This document shows, one piece after another, positions 52,995 to 62,867 of a stretch of 64,000 bases of DNA. The stretch comes from an uncultured delta proteobacterium (GTDB taxonomy: Bacteria > Desulfobacterota > Desulfobulbia > Desulfobulbales > Desulfocapsaceae): positions 1 through 64,000 of the forward strand of contig CAIUQR010000147.1 of NCBI GenBank assembly GCA_903901335.1, read 5' to 3'. How positions within the stretch are numbered: the stretch's first letter is position 1; every line of letters starts with the position of its first letter. The notes below the pieces were generated by a model that searched no databases, had not been told where the DNA came from, and saw only the letters and a program-made list of their open reading frames with translations. A program made the position numbers and the translations under genes.

Positions 52995-54800
52995 GTGCAG
53001 AATACTGATTCATCACCTGGCAGGGCGCAGACCGAAAAACCATCCCCTGTGCGATTGACCCGGCTGCTGGGCCTCGTTTCTCCCATCTTCAGACAGTTCC
53101 GGCTCCGGATTCTGGCCGGATGCCTCTCGCTCCTTGCCGTGGATCTGATGCAGCTGATTATCCCGCGGATCCTGAAGCGGGGAGTGGACGGCCTGGCCTC
53201 CGGGACCTCATCTGACGGCATGCTGCTTCGTCTTGCGGGCCTGATCCTCTTTATCGCCTTCTGTGTCAATGGGCTCCGTTTTGTCTGGCGCTATATGATT
53301 ATTGGTTTCTCCCGAATTCTGGAAATGCTTGTCAGGGAACGGATTTTCGCCCATATCCTGAAGATGGATGCCCCATTTTTTGAAAAACATACCACCGGCG
53401 ACATCATGGCCCATATCAGCAACGACCTGTCGGCGGTCCAGATGGCCTGCGGTATGGGGATGATTGCGGCGATGGATGCCTCGTTTATGTCGATTGCGGC
53501 CATCGGGTTCATGCTGCACATTCATGTTTCCCTGACCTTGCTGGCCATCCTGCCCATGCCGTTTCTCGCCCTCTTTACTCGGATTCTTTCCGGAAAACTG
53601 CATAAGCGTTTCAACACGGTGCAGGAACAGTTTTCCCTGATGACCGAATTCACCCGATCGACCCTTCTTTCTGTCAGGTTGATCAAGGCCTATACCATGG
53701 AGAAATTCCGGACCGGGGAGTTTGACGCCATGGGTAAAAAATATGTCCGCAGCAACCTACGGGTGGCCGTGGTCCAGGGTTTTATGTTCCCGATCGCAAC
53801 GCTCACCGGCAATATCGGGATGCTGTTCGTCCTCCTTTTCGGCGGACGTCTGGTTGTCGAGGGCAGGATAAGCATGGGCGATTTCGTCGCCTTCATCTCC
53901 TATCTCTATATGCTGGTCTGGCCGATGATGGCCATCGGCTGGGTGGCCAACCTGGTGCAGCGGGGCCTGACCTCACTTGAACGTATCCATGGGCTTCTCT
54001 CGGCCAGGCCGATTCTGCCGGATATACAGGCCACGGAAAAGACAGGCCTGACGCCCGTCTTTTCTCTCCGGTCGCTGACCTTTTCCTATCCCTCATCTCC
54101 TGAGCCGGTGCTCACCGATATAACCCTGGACTTGGGTCCGGGCATCCATGGGGTGGCCGGACGTACCGGCAGCGGCAAGTCGTCGCTGTGCAAGGTCCTG
54201 GCCAGGCTCTATCCGGTCAGCGACGGGCAGATATTCTTCGGCGGTCGGGATGTCAATACCCTGGCTCTTGATTGCGTCCGCTCCTCCATCGGCTATGTCG
54301 GTCAGGAGCCGATCGTTTTCTCCGAAACCATCAGCGCCAATATCGCGCTCGGCAGACCGGATGCAAACCGGGACGAGATCGAGACGGCCGCCCGGCATGC
54401 GGCAATCCATGACGATATCATGACATTTCCCCATGGCTACGACACACTGATTGGCGAACGCGGCATCAAGCTCTCCGGTGGGCAGCGGCAGCGGCTGGCC
54501 CTGGCCAGGGCATTGCTCTGCGACCGGCCGATCCTGCTCATCGATGATGGCCTGTCGGCGGTGGATGTGGCAACCGAACACGAGGTCTTTGCCGGACTCC
54601 GGAGCCAGCTGCAGCAAAAGACCGTCGTCATCGTCTCCAACCGGATTAAACTCCTGTCGATGACGGATCATATCCTCATCCTGGAGGAGGGACGGATTGT
54701 ACAAATCGGGACCCATTCGCAATTACTGCGGGAAAACGCCTTTTATAGAACCATGTATGACAAACAGATGCGCAGAGAAGAGGTTCAGGATAGTGTATGA
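52995..54800 (+). CDS. ABC exporter half-transporter A (degenerate ATPase site)
   Basis: 601 residues: six-helix transmembrane domain (about 1-320) and an NBD with Walker A GRTGSGKSS, canonical signature LSGGQRQR, Walker B ILLIDDGLS where the catalytic Glu is Asp, and H-loop region IVSNRIK (no His). That is the degenerate partner of a heterodimer. GTG start at 52995. The stop overlaps the start of the second half (ATGA). Confidence 0.92.
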   Translation: MQNTDSSPGRAQTEKPSPVRLTRLLGLVSPIFRQFRLRILAGCLSLLAVDLMQLIIPRILKRGVDGLASGTSSDGMLLRLAGLILFIAFCVNGLRFVWRYMIIGFSRILEMLVRERIFAHILKMDAPFFEKHTTGDIMAHISNDLSAVQMACGMGMIAAMDASFMSIAAIGFMLHIHVSLTLLAILPMPFLALFTRILSGKLHKRFNTVQEQFSLMTEFTRSTLLSVRLIKAYTMEKFRTGEFDAMGKKYVRSNLRVAVVQGFMFPIATLTGNIGMLFVLLFGGRLVVEGRISMGDFVAFISYLYMLVWPMMAIGWVANLVQRGLTSLERIHGLLSARPILPDIQATEKTGLTPVFSLRSLTFSYPSSPEPVLTDITLDLGPGIHGVAGRTGSGKSSLCKVLARLYPVSDGQIFFGGRDVNTLALDCVRSSIGYVGQEPIVFSETISANIALGRPDANRDEIETAARHAAIHDDIMTFPHGYDTLIGERGIKLSGGQRQRLALARALLCDRPILLIDDGLSAVDVATEHEVFAGLRSQLQQKTVVIVSNRIKLLSMTDHILILEEGRIVQIGTHSQLLRENAFYRTMYDKQMRREEVQDSV

Positions 54801-56602
54801 ATGACTTCGGCTATACAGAGGAAGGCAAGATCGGCTCAATCGGGGATTTCAGTCTCTGGGGCCGCATTCTGGTCTTCAGCTCCCGCTATCGGGGGGCCTT
54901 GAACGGGGCGGTGCTGTTGTCCCTTCTGGTTACCGCCTCCGCTCTGGTGCTGCCGTATCTGATGCAGACCGGCATCGACAGATATATCGCCTCCTCCGCT
55001 CTTGCCCCCCCGGAAAGGATACACGGCATCCTGCGGCTCGCCTGCTGGTACGGCCTGCTGGTTGTCGGTATCTTCATCCTCTCTTTTTTCCAGGTGGTTC
55101 TGCTCGAATGGATCGGCCAGTCGGTCATGCATGTCATCCGGCAGAAGGTCTTCAGCCATACGCTGGAGCTTGATCTGCCCTATTTCAATGCCCATCCCAC
55201 CGGGCGGCTGGTTACACGGCTGACCAACGATATTGCCAATATGACCGAGATGTTCACATCGGTCATCGTCACCGTTTTCAACGATCTCCTGCAGATTGCG
55301 GGCATCATGGTCGTGCTCTTTCTGATGAACAGGAAGCTTGCCCTGCTCATGTCCATCTTTGTGCCGCTCTCCGCCCTGCTGACCCTGCTTTTTGCCCGGC
55401 TGGCGCGGGAGAAATTCCGGGCGATCAGGACCCAGCTCGCCAAGTTGAACAGCTTCCTGCAGGAGGCGATATCCGGAATCAGCATCCTGCAGCTCTTCGG
55501 CCGGCAGGAGAGGAGCCGGGCGCTCTTCGAAGACATGAGCGGCGAGTATATGGAGCGAAACATGGCCCAGATCCGGCTGTTCGGGGTCTTTATGCCGCTC
55601 ACCGATTTTATGGGCTCGATGGCAACGGCCCTGATCCTCTGGTATGGCGGCGGCGAGATTATCAGAAAAGAGCTGACCCTGGGCGAGCTGGTCGCCTTCA
55701 TTTCCTATATGCGCCTGTTCTTCCAGCCGCTCCGGGAGCTGTCGCAGAAGTATTCGATCGTCCAGTCGGCGATGGCCTCGGCCGAGCGGATCTTCGAGCT
55801 GCTCGACACCAAAAAGACCATCGCCGTGCCGCAGAGGCCGGTTGCTCTGCCGCAGGTCCGCGGCGATATCCGTTTTGATCATATTACCTTCTCCTACGAT
55901 ACGGAAAATCAGGTCCTCCACGATATCAGCCTTTCAATCCCTGCCGGCAAGACCTATGCCCTGGTCGGGACCACCGGCTCGGGCAAGACGACGCTTGTCA
56001 ACCTGCTGCTCCGGTTCTATGCCCCGCAGACGGGGACGATTACCATCGATGGTATCGACATCGCCGACCTCGACCAAGATGCCTTGCGTCAGACGGTCGG
56101 GGTTATCCTCCAGGATGTCTTCCTCCTCCAGGACACTCTGTTTGCCAATATCATCATGGATACGGGAAGTTCGCGGCAAAAGGTCGAGGAGATTCTCGAA
56201 AAGACCGGGATGAACCGTTTTGTGGAACGGCTTCCCATTGGTCTCGACACCCTGATAGGGGAGGGGGGGCAGGAGCTGTCCACCGGCGAAAAGCAGCTGC
56301 TGGCCTTCGCCAGGGTGCTCTGCCGCGATCCGGCCATTCTGGTCCTTGACGAGGCAACAGCCGCCATCGATACCGAATCCGAGAATATCCTGGAGCGGGC
56401 CATCGCCGACAGCTTCCGCAACAGGACCTCGCTGGTCGTCGCCCACCGCCTCTCCACCATCCGCCGGGCCGACCGGATCATCGTCATGGAAAACGGCCGC
56501 ATTATTGAGCAGGGCACCCATGACGAACTGATCGCGGCTGGAGGGCACTATGCTGATTTGGTCGCGATGGATCTGTCGCGTAGCGGGGAGTCACTGGATT
56601 GA
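54797..56602 (+). CDS. ABC exporter half-transporter B (catalytic ATPase site)
   Basis: 601 residues, same architecture. Walker A GTTGSGKTT, Walker B ILVLDEATAAID with the catalytic Glu and H-loop VVAHRLS are intact, but the signature is LSTGEKQ instead of LSGGQ. Combined with A, one composite site is fully canonical (B Walker, A signature) and one is degenerate, exactly the pattern of heterodimeric exporters such as TM287/288 and BmrCD. Export of lipids or drugs; substrate unknown. Confidence 0.93.
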   Translation: MNDFGYTEEGKIGSIGDFSLWGRILVFSSRYRGALNGAVLLSLLVTASALVLPYLMQTGIDRYIASSALAPPERIHGILRLACWYGLLVVGIFILSFFQVVLLEWIGQSVMHVIRQKVFSHTLELDLPYFNAHPTGRLVTRLTNDIANMTEMFTSVIVTVFNDLLQIAGIMVVLFLMNRKLALLMSIFVPLSALLTLLFARLAREKFRAIRTQLAKLNSFLQEAISGISILQLFGRQERSRALFEDMSGEYMERNMAQIRLFGVFMPLTDFMGSMATALILWYGGGEIIRKELTLGELVAFISYMRLFFQPLRELSQKYSIVQSAMASAERIFELLDTKKTIAVPQRPVALPQVRGDIRFDHITFSYDTENQVLHDISLSIPAGKTYALVGTTGSGKTTLVNLLLRFYAPQTGTITIDGIDIADLDQDALRQTVGVILQDVFLLQDTLFANIIMDTGSSRQKVEEILEKTGMNRFVERLPIGLDTLIGEGGQELSTGEKQLLAFARVLCRDPAILVLDEATAAIDTESENILERAIADSFRNRTSLVVAHRLSTIRRADRIIVMENGRIIEQGTHDELIAAGGHYADLVAMDLSRSGESLD

Positions 56603-56763
56603 GGGTTGGTCCGGATTAATCCTGTTTTTGAATATATTAATAAACTGCATGATACACAGTTAGAAAACATATCGTAATCTTATGTTTGCTTTCCTGGTTG
56701 TCCTGTATTTTGTATATATACCGAAAACCATATAGTAACTTGTTCGGCTTATAGGCTAAAGAT

Positions 56764-57495
56764 ATGACTGAGCATTTAATTGATCCGACAAAACCAGACG
56801 AAATTGTTAAAGAGATTTTTAACAACAACAAAGACATAATTGATGAATATTCTAAGAATTTTTCAAAGGAGATTCTGGAATTTGCGGAGGAATATGCAGT
56901 AGGATATAGAAAGTACTTGGAACTCGATAGACTTGTTGCAGAAACAAAAAGCAAACAGAGAGCCTGGGTTGCTGGCCTAAGTTATTTGTTATTCGAAAAT
57001 CTACTTACCTCTTTCAAATTATTTACCCATGGTTATCAAGTTCCGTCGGGGAATATGATGCGACAAGTAATTGAAAATGTGGCATTAGCTACTCTTTGTT
57101 CGTTGGATTTTGAAATTATCTCAAAAATGACGTTACCCCCTAAAACTATCAACTTCTACCAAGACTTCATATGTCATAAACCGGAAGCGCAATCACATAA
57201 AGCTATTCGTTATCTAGAGCTTAACCACCAAAAATTAAATATCCAACAAGATGCTATAGAGGTTCTAAAAGCCGCGAGAAAATTCTTTCATAATTACAGT
57301 CACCCCTCTCAATTAGGTATGGCCAATATGATATCCTTCCAATTTTCAGAAAAAGCTTTTATAGGTGGGAGTTTTGACATCGGTAAGATGACAGAATATA
57401 AAAAAGAATTACTTCATAGAATAAATTTTTCTAAAATTCTGCCCAATTTTATTGAAGGACTAATTTTTCGAGTTAAAAAATTGCCAAATATTTAA
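56764..57495 (+). CDS. Hypothetical helical protein, AT-rich, horizontally acquired
   Basis: 243 residues, mostly helical, no signal peptide. A central block (LFENLLTSFKLFTHGYQVPS, then MMRQVIENVALATLC) recalls DUF5677/HEPN-like proteins found in accessory and defence loci, but I cannot confirm the family. Much lower GC than its surroundings. Not coupled to other genes. Confidence 0.7.
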   Translation: MTEHLIDPTKPDEIVKEIFNNNKDIIDEYSKNFSKEILEFAEEYAVGYRKYLELDRLVAETKSKQRAWVAGLSYLLFENLLTSFKLFTHGYQVPSGNMMRQVIENVALATLCSLDFEIISKMTLPPKTINFYQDFICHKPEAQSHKAIRYLELNHQKLNIQQDAIEVLKAARKFFHNYSHPSQLGMANMISFQFSEKAFIGGSFDIGKMTEYKKELLHRINFSKILPNFIEGLIFRVKKLPNI

Positions 57496-57584
57496 AGAAT
57501 GGGGCTCAAGTCGACTTTTGACTCTTATTGTAAATTCGTAATAAATTACGTAACATTGCAACAATAAAATGCATCAAATAAGCC

Positions 57585-57743
57585 GATGATTTCCGCGTCA
57601 GCGAAGTACATAACCAAATTATTTCCATCTCAACAGAAGATGCTATGGAACATATTAGGGCAGTTCGCTGGAGATCGAGCAAATGCTCAGCGGGGAATAG
57701 GTGAGTAACCTTGCATATTGGGCACCGTAAAAGCAAGAAAAAG
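57585..57743 (+). pseudogene. Remnant of an IS1595/ISXO2-type transposase N-terminus
   Basis: One frame (57585-57704) reads ISTEDAMEHIRAVRW, typical of the N-terminus of ISXO2-like transposases, and stops. In another frame 57711-57743 reads LHIGHRKSKKK, like the zinc-ribbon end CPHCGHRKSWK. Together they look like a frameshifted transposase start cut off by the adjoining YkgJ gene. Call rests on motif similarity read by eye. Confidence 0.45.
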
Positions 57744-57767
57744 CCTGCGCGCGCCAAACCTGAAACG

Positions 57768-58493
57768 ATGATGAGCCGCCTTACGCTCGCCATCGGGGGG
57801 CGACCGGTGAAGGTTGAGGCCATGGTGCCTGCTCGGCCGACGCGCCCACACCTGATGCTGCCTCTGTTCCGTGAACTCGCAGGCGCGGTCGTGGGCGCTG
57901 CGATTGCATCTGCTGCAGAGCGGGGCGAGTCTATTGCCTGCGGCGCCGGCTGCGGCGCTTGCTGCCGGCAGCTCGTCCCCATCACCCCGCCGGAAGCGTA
58001 TGATCTCGGAGTTTATTCGCGTTCGCTACCCTCTTCGAGACGCCGCGAGCTTCAGGCGCGTTTCGCTGCTGCGCGTGTCCGGCTGCAAGAGAGTGAAATG
58101 CTGGAGACCTTGCTGCATCCTGAGCGCGTGTCCGAAGACGACAAGGAGAGTCTGGCGCTGCGTTACTTCGGCCTTGGCATCCCGTGTCCCTTTCTCGAGG
58201 CGGAGAGCTGCTCGATTCACCCCAGGCGGCCCATCGTCTGCCAGGAGTACCTGGTTACGTCCGACTCCGCCCATTGCGCCACCCCTCGCCCCGACACCAT
58301 CCGCATGGTAACGCTTGCGGGTAAGGTATCGAGCGCCCTCGCCCGCGTTGACGCTGGAGATGGCGAAAATGAACCGTGGGTGCCACTCATTGTGGCTGCA
58401 GAGTGGAGCCGCGCACACCCGGACCGGGGGGCAGCCTTGCCGGCGCCTGATATCCTGCAGAAGGTGCTGGCAAATCTGGAAAAAGAAGAGTGA
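57768..58493 (+). CDS. YkgJ-family cysteine-cluster protein
   Basis: About 241 residues. Fe-S or zinc-binding cysteines CGAGCGACCRQ (CxxxCxxCC) and later CPFLEAESCSIHPRRPIVCQEY, the YkgJ hallmark. The frame extends to a TTG at 57711, but that part reads as transposase remnant (GHRKSKK), so the ATG at 57768 is preferred. GC is clearly higher than the AT-rich gene on its left, so this ~2-kb stretch is a mosaic of transferred pieces. Confidence 0.75.
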   Translation: MMSRLTLAIGGRPVKVEAMVPARPTRPHLMLPLFRELAGAVVGAAIASAAERGESIACGAGCGACCRQLVPITPPEAYDLGVYSRSLPSSRRRELQARFAAARVRLQESEMLETLLHPERVSEDDKESLALRYFGLGIPCPFLEAESCSIHPRRPIVCQEYLVTSDSAHCATPRPDTIRMVTLAGKVSSALARVDAGDGENEPWVPLIVAAEWSRAHPDRGAALPAPDILQKVLANLEKEE

Positions 58494-58609
58494 CGAATCT
58501 AACTTTCTGAAAAGAAAATTTAAAAATAGTTCTCTTCCCTCTTCTCTTTTGGGACAGCTATAAGAGTATATCGATTATCCCATGTTAATATATAAACTGG
58601 AGGGCTTAG

Positions 58610-59119
58610 ATGAAGAAAATGTTTTTGGTAACAACCTGTATGGTGATTGCTTTCAGCCTGTTTTGCGGCTGTGACAGGAAAAAGGAGGTTGGTAATTTCA
58701 AGGTGATAGAACCTTCAATGATCTTAACCAAAGAAGATGCCAAGGCACTGACCGGTGTCAGCTTTGGCGAGTGTACCGTAAAAGAAGAGCCTGCAGTGGG
58801 TTTGAAGTTGTGCGTGTATGATAGAGAGGGGACCTTCCTGCAGATTGGGCTGATGCAAGCGGCTTTTATGGACAAGAAGTCGCGCGAGGGTGGAAACACG
58901 CCGGAATCAATTTACAAATCAACAAAAAGTGCTTTCAAGGATGCCGCCAAGATCGAAGGTGTGGGTGATGACAACTTCCTGTCACCTCCGGGGCTTCATA
59001 TTCTGAAGGGCAGTTATTATATGACTGTGTCCGTTGGTCTTATGTCAAAAGACAAGGAAAAGTTGAAAGCAGCCGGTATGAAGGCCGTTGAAAACCTGAG
59101 TAAGTATTCCGCAAAATAA
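58610..59119 (+). CDS. Putative lipoprotein
   Basis: 169 residues. The signal peptide ends in a lipobox (SLFCGC), so the mature protein is probably lipid-anchored at Cys after LFCG. The mature part is not recognised. Followed 41 bases later by a second lipoprotein gene. Confidence 0.72.
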   Translation: MKKMFLVTTCMVIAFSLFCGCDRKKEVGNFKVIEPSMILTKEDAKALTGVSFGECTVKEEPAVGLKLCVYDREGTFLQIGLMQAAFMDKKSREGGNTPESIYKSTKSAFKDAAKIEGVGDDNFLSPPGLHILKGSYYMTVSVGLMSKDKEKLKAAGMKAVENLSKYSAK

Positions 59120-59160
59120 ACAGGTTTAGAGCTGGGGTTAAAATGATAAGGAGAATAAAC

Positions 59161-59748
59161 ATGATTTTAAGAACGATAAGAACGGCAATTTGCGTAGTAT
59201 TGGCCCTGTCTTTTTTTGGATGTGCGGCACCGGCACCGAACATGAAGCTTTCACAGCCGACAAGCACGGCTGTTGCGGTGAATCAGGAAAAGGCCTTGAT
59301 TTATTTTCTTCGGCCTCAGCAACTTGGCTTTCTTATTCAGGCCGCGGTCTATGATGGTGAAGAGTTTATCGGTTTCGTTCCCTTTGATCAGAAATTGCCG
59401 TATCTTACTTCCCCTGGCGAGCATCGCTTTATGGTGGTGTCCGAGGCGGCGGATTTCATGGATGCAAGCGTCCTGCCGGGCAAAACCTATTATGTGCAAG
59501 TTCTCCCCAGGATGGGAGCCTGGAGAGCACGTTTCTCTTTGGGGCCTATAACTCGAGAAGAACTGAAAACAGATAAAACCAAAACCTGGATCGAAAAGGC
59601 ACAGCTGATCGAAAATAAACCGGAAGCATATGCATGGGCCAAAGAAAACAGACCAAGTGTTCTTCAAAAAAAGGAAGAGTATCTTAAAAAGTGGTTAGAA
59701 AAGGGTAAGGATCAACAGCCATTTCTGAAGCCGGACGATTCATTGTAA
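59161..59748 (+). CDS. DUF2846-like lipoprotein
   Basis: 195 residues. Signal peptide with lipobox LSFFGC, then ALIYFLRPQQLGF...YDGEEFIGFVPFDQKLPYLTSPGEH, the pattern of DUF2846 proteins. Membrane-anchored in the periplasm; function unknown. The start ATG at 59161 follows AAGGAGAATAAAC; an in-frame ATG at 59143 would overlap that site. Confidence 0.78.
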   Translation: MILRTIRTAICVVLALSFFGCAAPAPNMKLSQPTSTAVAVNQEKALIYFLRPQQLGFLIQAAVYDGEEFIGFVPFDQKLPYLTSPGEHRFMVVSEAADFMDASVLPGKTYYVQVLPRMGAWRARFSLGPITREELKTDKTKTWIEKAQLIENKPEAYAWAKENRPSVLQKKEEYLKKWLEKGKDQQPFLKPDDSL

Positions 59749-59780
59749 ATACTTCGGCTTGTGAATGATATGGCAGGAAA

Positions 59781-60440
59781 TCAGCTGTCGAGGAGTTCTT
59801 TTCTGAAAGCCTCAATACCTATCTTGTCTATTAAAAATCCAAGGCGCGCACGTTTTGAATTTTCCTTGTAATAGACCATGACTTTTTCGACCATGGCTTC
59901 CGCCTCTTCGGTTGACAGGTTTTCAACAAGGACTTCGGCAAGTCGGGGGGCTATTCCGCCCATACCACCCGCCAGGATGGTCCACCCGGTCTCAGTGCCG
60001 TAGAGGGAGAGGTCTTTGATACAGTTTTCGCCGCATTGAATCTTGCAGCCGCTTACCGCCATCTTCATTTTACTCGGCATGACCATGCCGTGGTAGGTGC
60101 GATCCATTTTCAGCCCCATTTCCAGGCTGTCCTGTTTGGCGAGCCGGCAGTAGGTTTTTCCGGGACACACCTTGATACTGCGGACACAGAGCCCTACGGC
60201 GTGTCCCTCGTTGAGACCCAGATCTTCCCAGATGCTATCGATGTCATCCTCCTTGATCCCGACAATGGCAATTCGAGCGGCACTGGTAATCTTCAGGGCT
60301 GCCGCATTATACTTTCTTGCAACGGCGGCAATCTCTTCCAGCATTGCAGGAGTTACCAGACCGCAGGGAATGTGGGGGGCGATTGCGTAGGTCTCTTTAT
60401 CCTGCTGCAGGATCACTCCTTTCTGGCCATCTTTAAGCAT
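59781..60440 (-). CDS. Small assimilatory-type siroheme sulfite reductase-like protein
   Basis: 219 residues, one-domain siroheme-[4Fe-4S] protein. Cluster/siroheme ligands are CPGKTYC (CX5C) and CKIQC (CX3C), with TSAARIAIVG and MKMAVSGC, matching the compact Desulfovibrio vulgaris assimilatory-type sulfite reductase (P590, ~218 aa) and related methanogen proteins. Six-electron reduction of sulfite to sulfide, or another nitrogen or sulfur oxyanion. No dsrAB or electron partner gene is adjacent. Confidence 0.82.
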   Translation of the reverse strand: MLKDGQKGVILQQDKETYAIAPHIPCGLVTPAMLEEIAAVARKYNAAALKITSAARIAIVGIKEDDIDSIWEDLGLNEGHAVGLCVRSIKVCPGKTYCRLAKQDSLEMGLKMDRTYHGMVMPSKMKMAVSGCKIQCGENCIKDLSLYGTETGWTILAGGMGGIAPRLAEVLVENLSTEEAEAMVEKVMVYYKENSKRARLGFLIDKIGIEAFRKELLDS

Positions 60441-60629
60441 AGAGATTCTCCCTTAATTGAAAATAATTGACATGAAAAATAGTGAGTTTACCCCATAAGA
60501 GGAAAAGGGTAAATTTTATTTTGGTTTCAGGAGATTTTTCCAGTGCCCAAGCTTATTATGAAGCAATCGAACGTATTCGATGAAAATGTGCAGTCTTGCT
60601 ATCACCTCCGGATATCATTTCAGGCGCAA

Positions 60630-61691
60630 CTATTGAGCGCGTAAATATTGATTCGGCCAGACTGTCTCCACATGCAGTGCCTTGGCGGCATGGAGCGGCC
60701 AGTAGGGATCGCGAAGCATTTGTCGCGCCAGCAGCACGACATCGGCCTGGCCGGTGGCCACTATCTGTTCAGCCTGAGCCGGGTCGGTGATGAAGCCGAC
60801 CGCTCCGCTGGCAATTCCGATTTCGGCTCTAATTCTGGCCGCAAAGGGGACCTGAAAACCTGGACCGAAGGGAACCGGCTCATTGGGAACGGCGAATCCT
60901 GAGGAACAGTCAATAAGGTCGAACCCTATCTGCTTTAACTGCCGGGCCAGCATCACTGACTGGTCGTGATCCCATCCGCCGGCAATCCAGTCAACAACCG
61001 AGATCCGGGCAAAGAGCGGCAGATCCTTAGGCCATTCCTCACGTACCCCCCTGGCAACTTGTAAGGGGAACCGAAGCCGATTCTCCAGACTTCCACCGTA
61101 TTCGTCCTTCCGCTGGTTGGCCAGCGGGGAGAGGAACTCATGGAGGAGGTATCCGTGCGCCATATGCAGCTCAACCACCTGGAATCCAGCGGCGAGTGCC
61201 CTGCGCGTAGCAGCACGGAACTGACTTTCAACCAGGTCCATCTCGTCCATGGTCATAGCCTTGGGGACAGGATGACCCACGTCAAAGGGGACGGCGCTTG
61301 GCGCAAGCGGTTGCCAGCCGCCCTCATCGGTGCCCAGTGGGCCGCCGCCGTGCCATGGCACGGAACACGAGCCTTTACGGCCTGCATGGGCGAGTTGAAT
61401 ACCCGGCACGGCGCCCTGCTCTTGTATGAAGCGGGCAATAGGTCGAAATGCGTCAGTATGAGCATCGTTCCAGATGCCGCTGTCTTCCGGACTGATGCGG
61501 CCCTCCGGGCTGACCGAGGTGGCCTCGACCATTACCAGGCCTGCACCACCCACGGCCCGACTGCCGAGATGAACGAGGTGCCAGTTAGTGGGAATTCCAT
61601 CCCGGCTTGAGTACTGGCACATAGGAGAAACGAAGATCCGGTTACGAAAGGTGATGGACCGCAGGGTTAGTGGTGAAAAGAGAACACTCAT
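60630..61691 (-). CDS. OYE-family NADH:flavin oxidoreductase (YqjM type)
   Basis: 353 residues with the YqjM-type features FVSPMCQYSS, LAHAGRKGS, VVELHMAHGYLLHEFLSPL, NQRKDEYGGSLENR. FMN ene-reductase acting on alpha,beta-unsaturated carbonyls. ATG at 61691; a TTG four codons upstream is possible. It is 189 bases upstream of the sulfite reductase start on the same strand, so co-transcription is uncertain. Confidence 0.9.
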   Translation of the reverse strand: MSVLFSPLTLRSITFRNRIFVSPMCQYSSRDGIPTNWHLVHLGSRAVGGAGLVMVEATSVSPEGRISPEDSGIWNDAHTDAFRPIARFIQEQGAVPGIQLAHAGRKGSCSVPWHGGGPLGTDEGGWQPLAPSAVPFDVGHPVPKAMTMDEMDLVESQFRAATRRALAAGFQVVELHMAHGYLLHEFLSPLANQRKDEYGGSLENRLRFPLQVARGVREEWPKDLPLFARISVVDWIAGGWDHDQSVMLARQLKQIGFDLIDCSSGFAVPNEPVPFGPGFQVPFAARIRAEIGIASGAVGFITDPAQAEQIVATGQADVVLLARQMLRDPYWPLHAAKALHVETVWPNQYLRAQ

Positions 61692-61731
61692 AGGTTGTCT
61701 CAATGTAAAAGAGGTTGGTCCTGAATTTCAA

Positions 61732-61935
61732 TCAGGCTGTTGTATTTATGATGTTCCCTGTTACGGGAATACCGGAGATATCTGCCGGTTGAATCGGGGT
61801 TTGAGCAGCTTGATTCCGCATGTTTTCAACAGCCTGGACGATTAGGTCGCCTGCCAGTTGCGGTTGTTGATTGGCTGTTTTTAACACTGAAACGCCGATC
61901 ACGGACTGCTGGTAAAGGATTCCTGTAGTCTGCAT
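61732..61935 (-). CDS. Small putative motility protein (YjfB-like)
   Basis: 67 residues with SVIGVSVLKTANQQPQLAGD and QAVENM, the pattern of the small YjfB-like putative motility proteins. Strong AAGGAG site seven bases before the ATG supports expression. No flagellar genes are close, so the motility link is by family only. Confidence 0.7.
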   Translation of the reverse strand: MQTTGILYQQSVIGVSVLKTANQQPQLAGDLIVQAVENMRNQAAQTPIQPADISGIPVTGNIINTTA

Positions 61936-62348
61936 GTCGCACTCCTTTAGGGAAGAGTTCTATGGCGGAAAAATAATCATTATAAAAATGAGGTCAAATA
62001 AAAGGCCGGTGATAATAAAGGTAGGTAGAAGAGACACGGATGGGTGAAAGGGATATGACAAATATCAAACCATACCTGTTTTGCAGTTCTTTAAAAATGG
62101 AACCGGGGTGTAAAGGGCACAGGAAAGATATTGCCATCTCCGAACAAACGGGATAGTAATCTGAAACTTCAAGTCTTGATTCCGGATCAACGGAAAGGAC
62201 TCTGTGAGAAGTGGTTTTGATGATGCAAATTTGAAATAAAGGAGTGCACAAAGGACGCCTTAGAATGATATATTTCGTCTAAACAGGTCCTGCTCCTGAG
62301 AGGACCGTCTCACTTATTACCTGATTTTTAACACCTGTAGGATCAATT
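61936..62348. other. Intergenic region with 5' hairpin
   Basis: About 410 bases without a gene between the divergent motility-type gene and the coiled-coil gene. GGTCCT (62285-62290) pairs with AGGACC (62300-62305) in the leader of the latter. No sigma-28-type promoter is evident. Confidence 0.5.
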
Positions 62349-62765
62349 ATGGATGCCTATACTGAAGCCCATCTGTTTGTTGCCGCTATTAGAGTTCTTC
62401 AGCATCAGGGAGGGAGCCCTCCTAAACTTGAAGATGTCTGCACAATGATACGTATCTCTGTTGAATTGGGCCATGTAATATGCCGGAGGTTGGAGAAACT
62501 CAAGGTCATTGAGACCTTTGAAGACCCTTTTTCCATCAAGCTGGCTGTTGCACATCACCTGGAGATCGAAAATATCCCGAAAAAGGTGAAAGAAGAGAAT
62601 AGTCTTGCCAGGGAACTGGAAAAATTCAAGGCAGAGAAAAAAAACGTCGAGCAGAAGGTCGCAACCATTCAAGCGGAGATAGCGAAAAAGAGACAAGATA
62701 TGTTTGCCGATATCGAAGCGAAATTCAAGAGGGAAATAGAGAAGCAGAAAAAAGAGAAAAGGTGA
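62349..62765 (+). CDS. Hypothetical winged-helix-like and coiled-coil protein
   Basis: 138 residues. The first ~70 look like a small helical, possibly winged-helix, domain (LEDVCTMIRISVELGHVICRRLEKL); residues ~80-138 are a charged coiled coil ending in KREIEKQKKEKR. No signal peptide or membrane helix. Unrecognised. Confidence 0.68.
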   Translation: MDAYTEAHLFVAAIRVLQHQGGSPPKLEDVCTMIRISVELGHVICRRLEKLKVIETFEDPFSIKLAVAHHLEIENIPKKVKEENSLARELEKFKAEKKNVEQKVATIQAEIAKKRQDMFADIEAKFKREIEKQKKEKR

Positions 62766-62867
62766 TTGGTTCCAAAACTATCAGTGAGATTGCTCCCGTA
62801 CCCATGTCCGGAAAGTGGCCGGAGAACAACTTGAAGTGTTAAAGATAGACCCGGTACAGGCAGGTCC

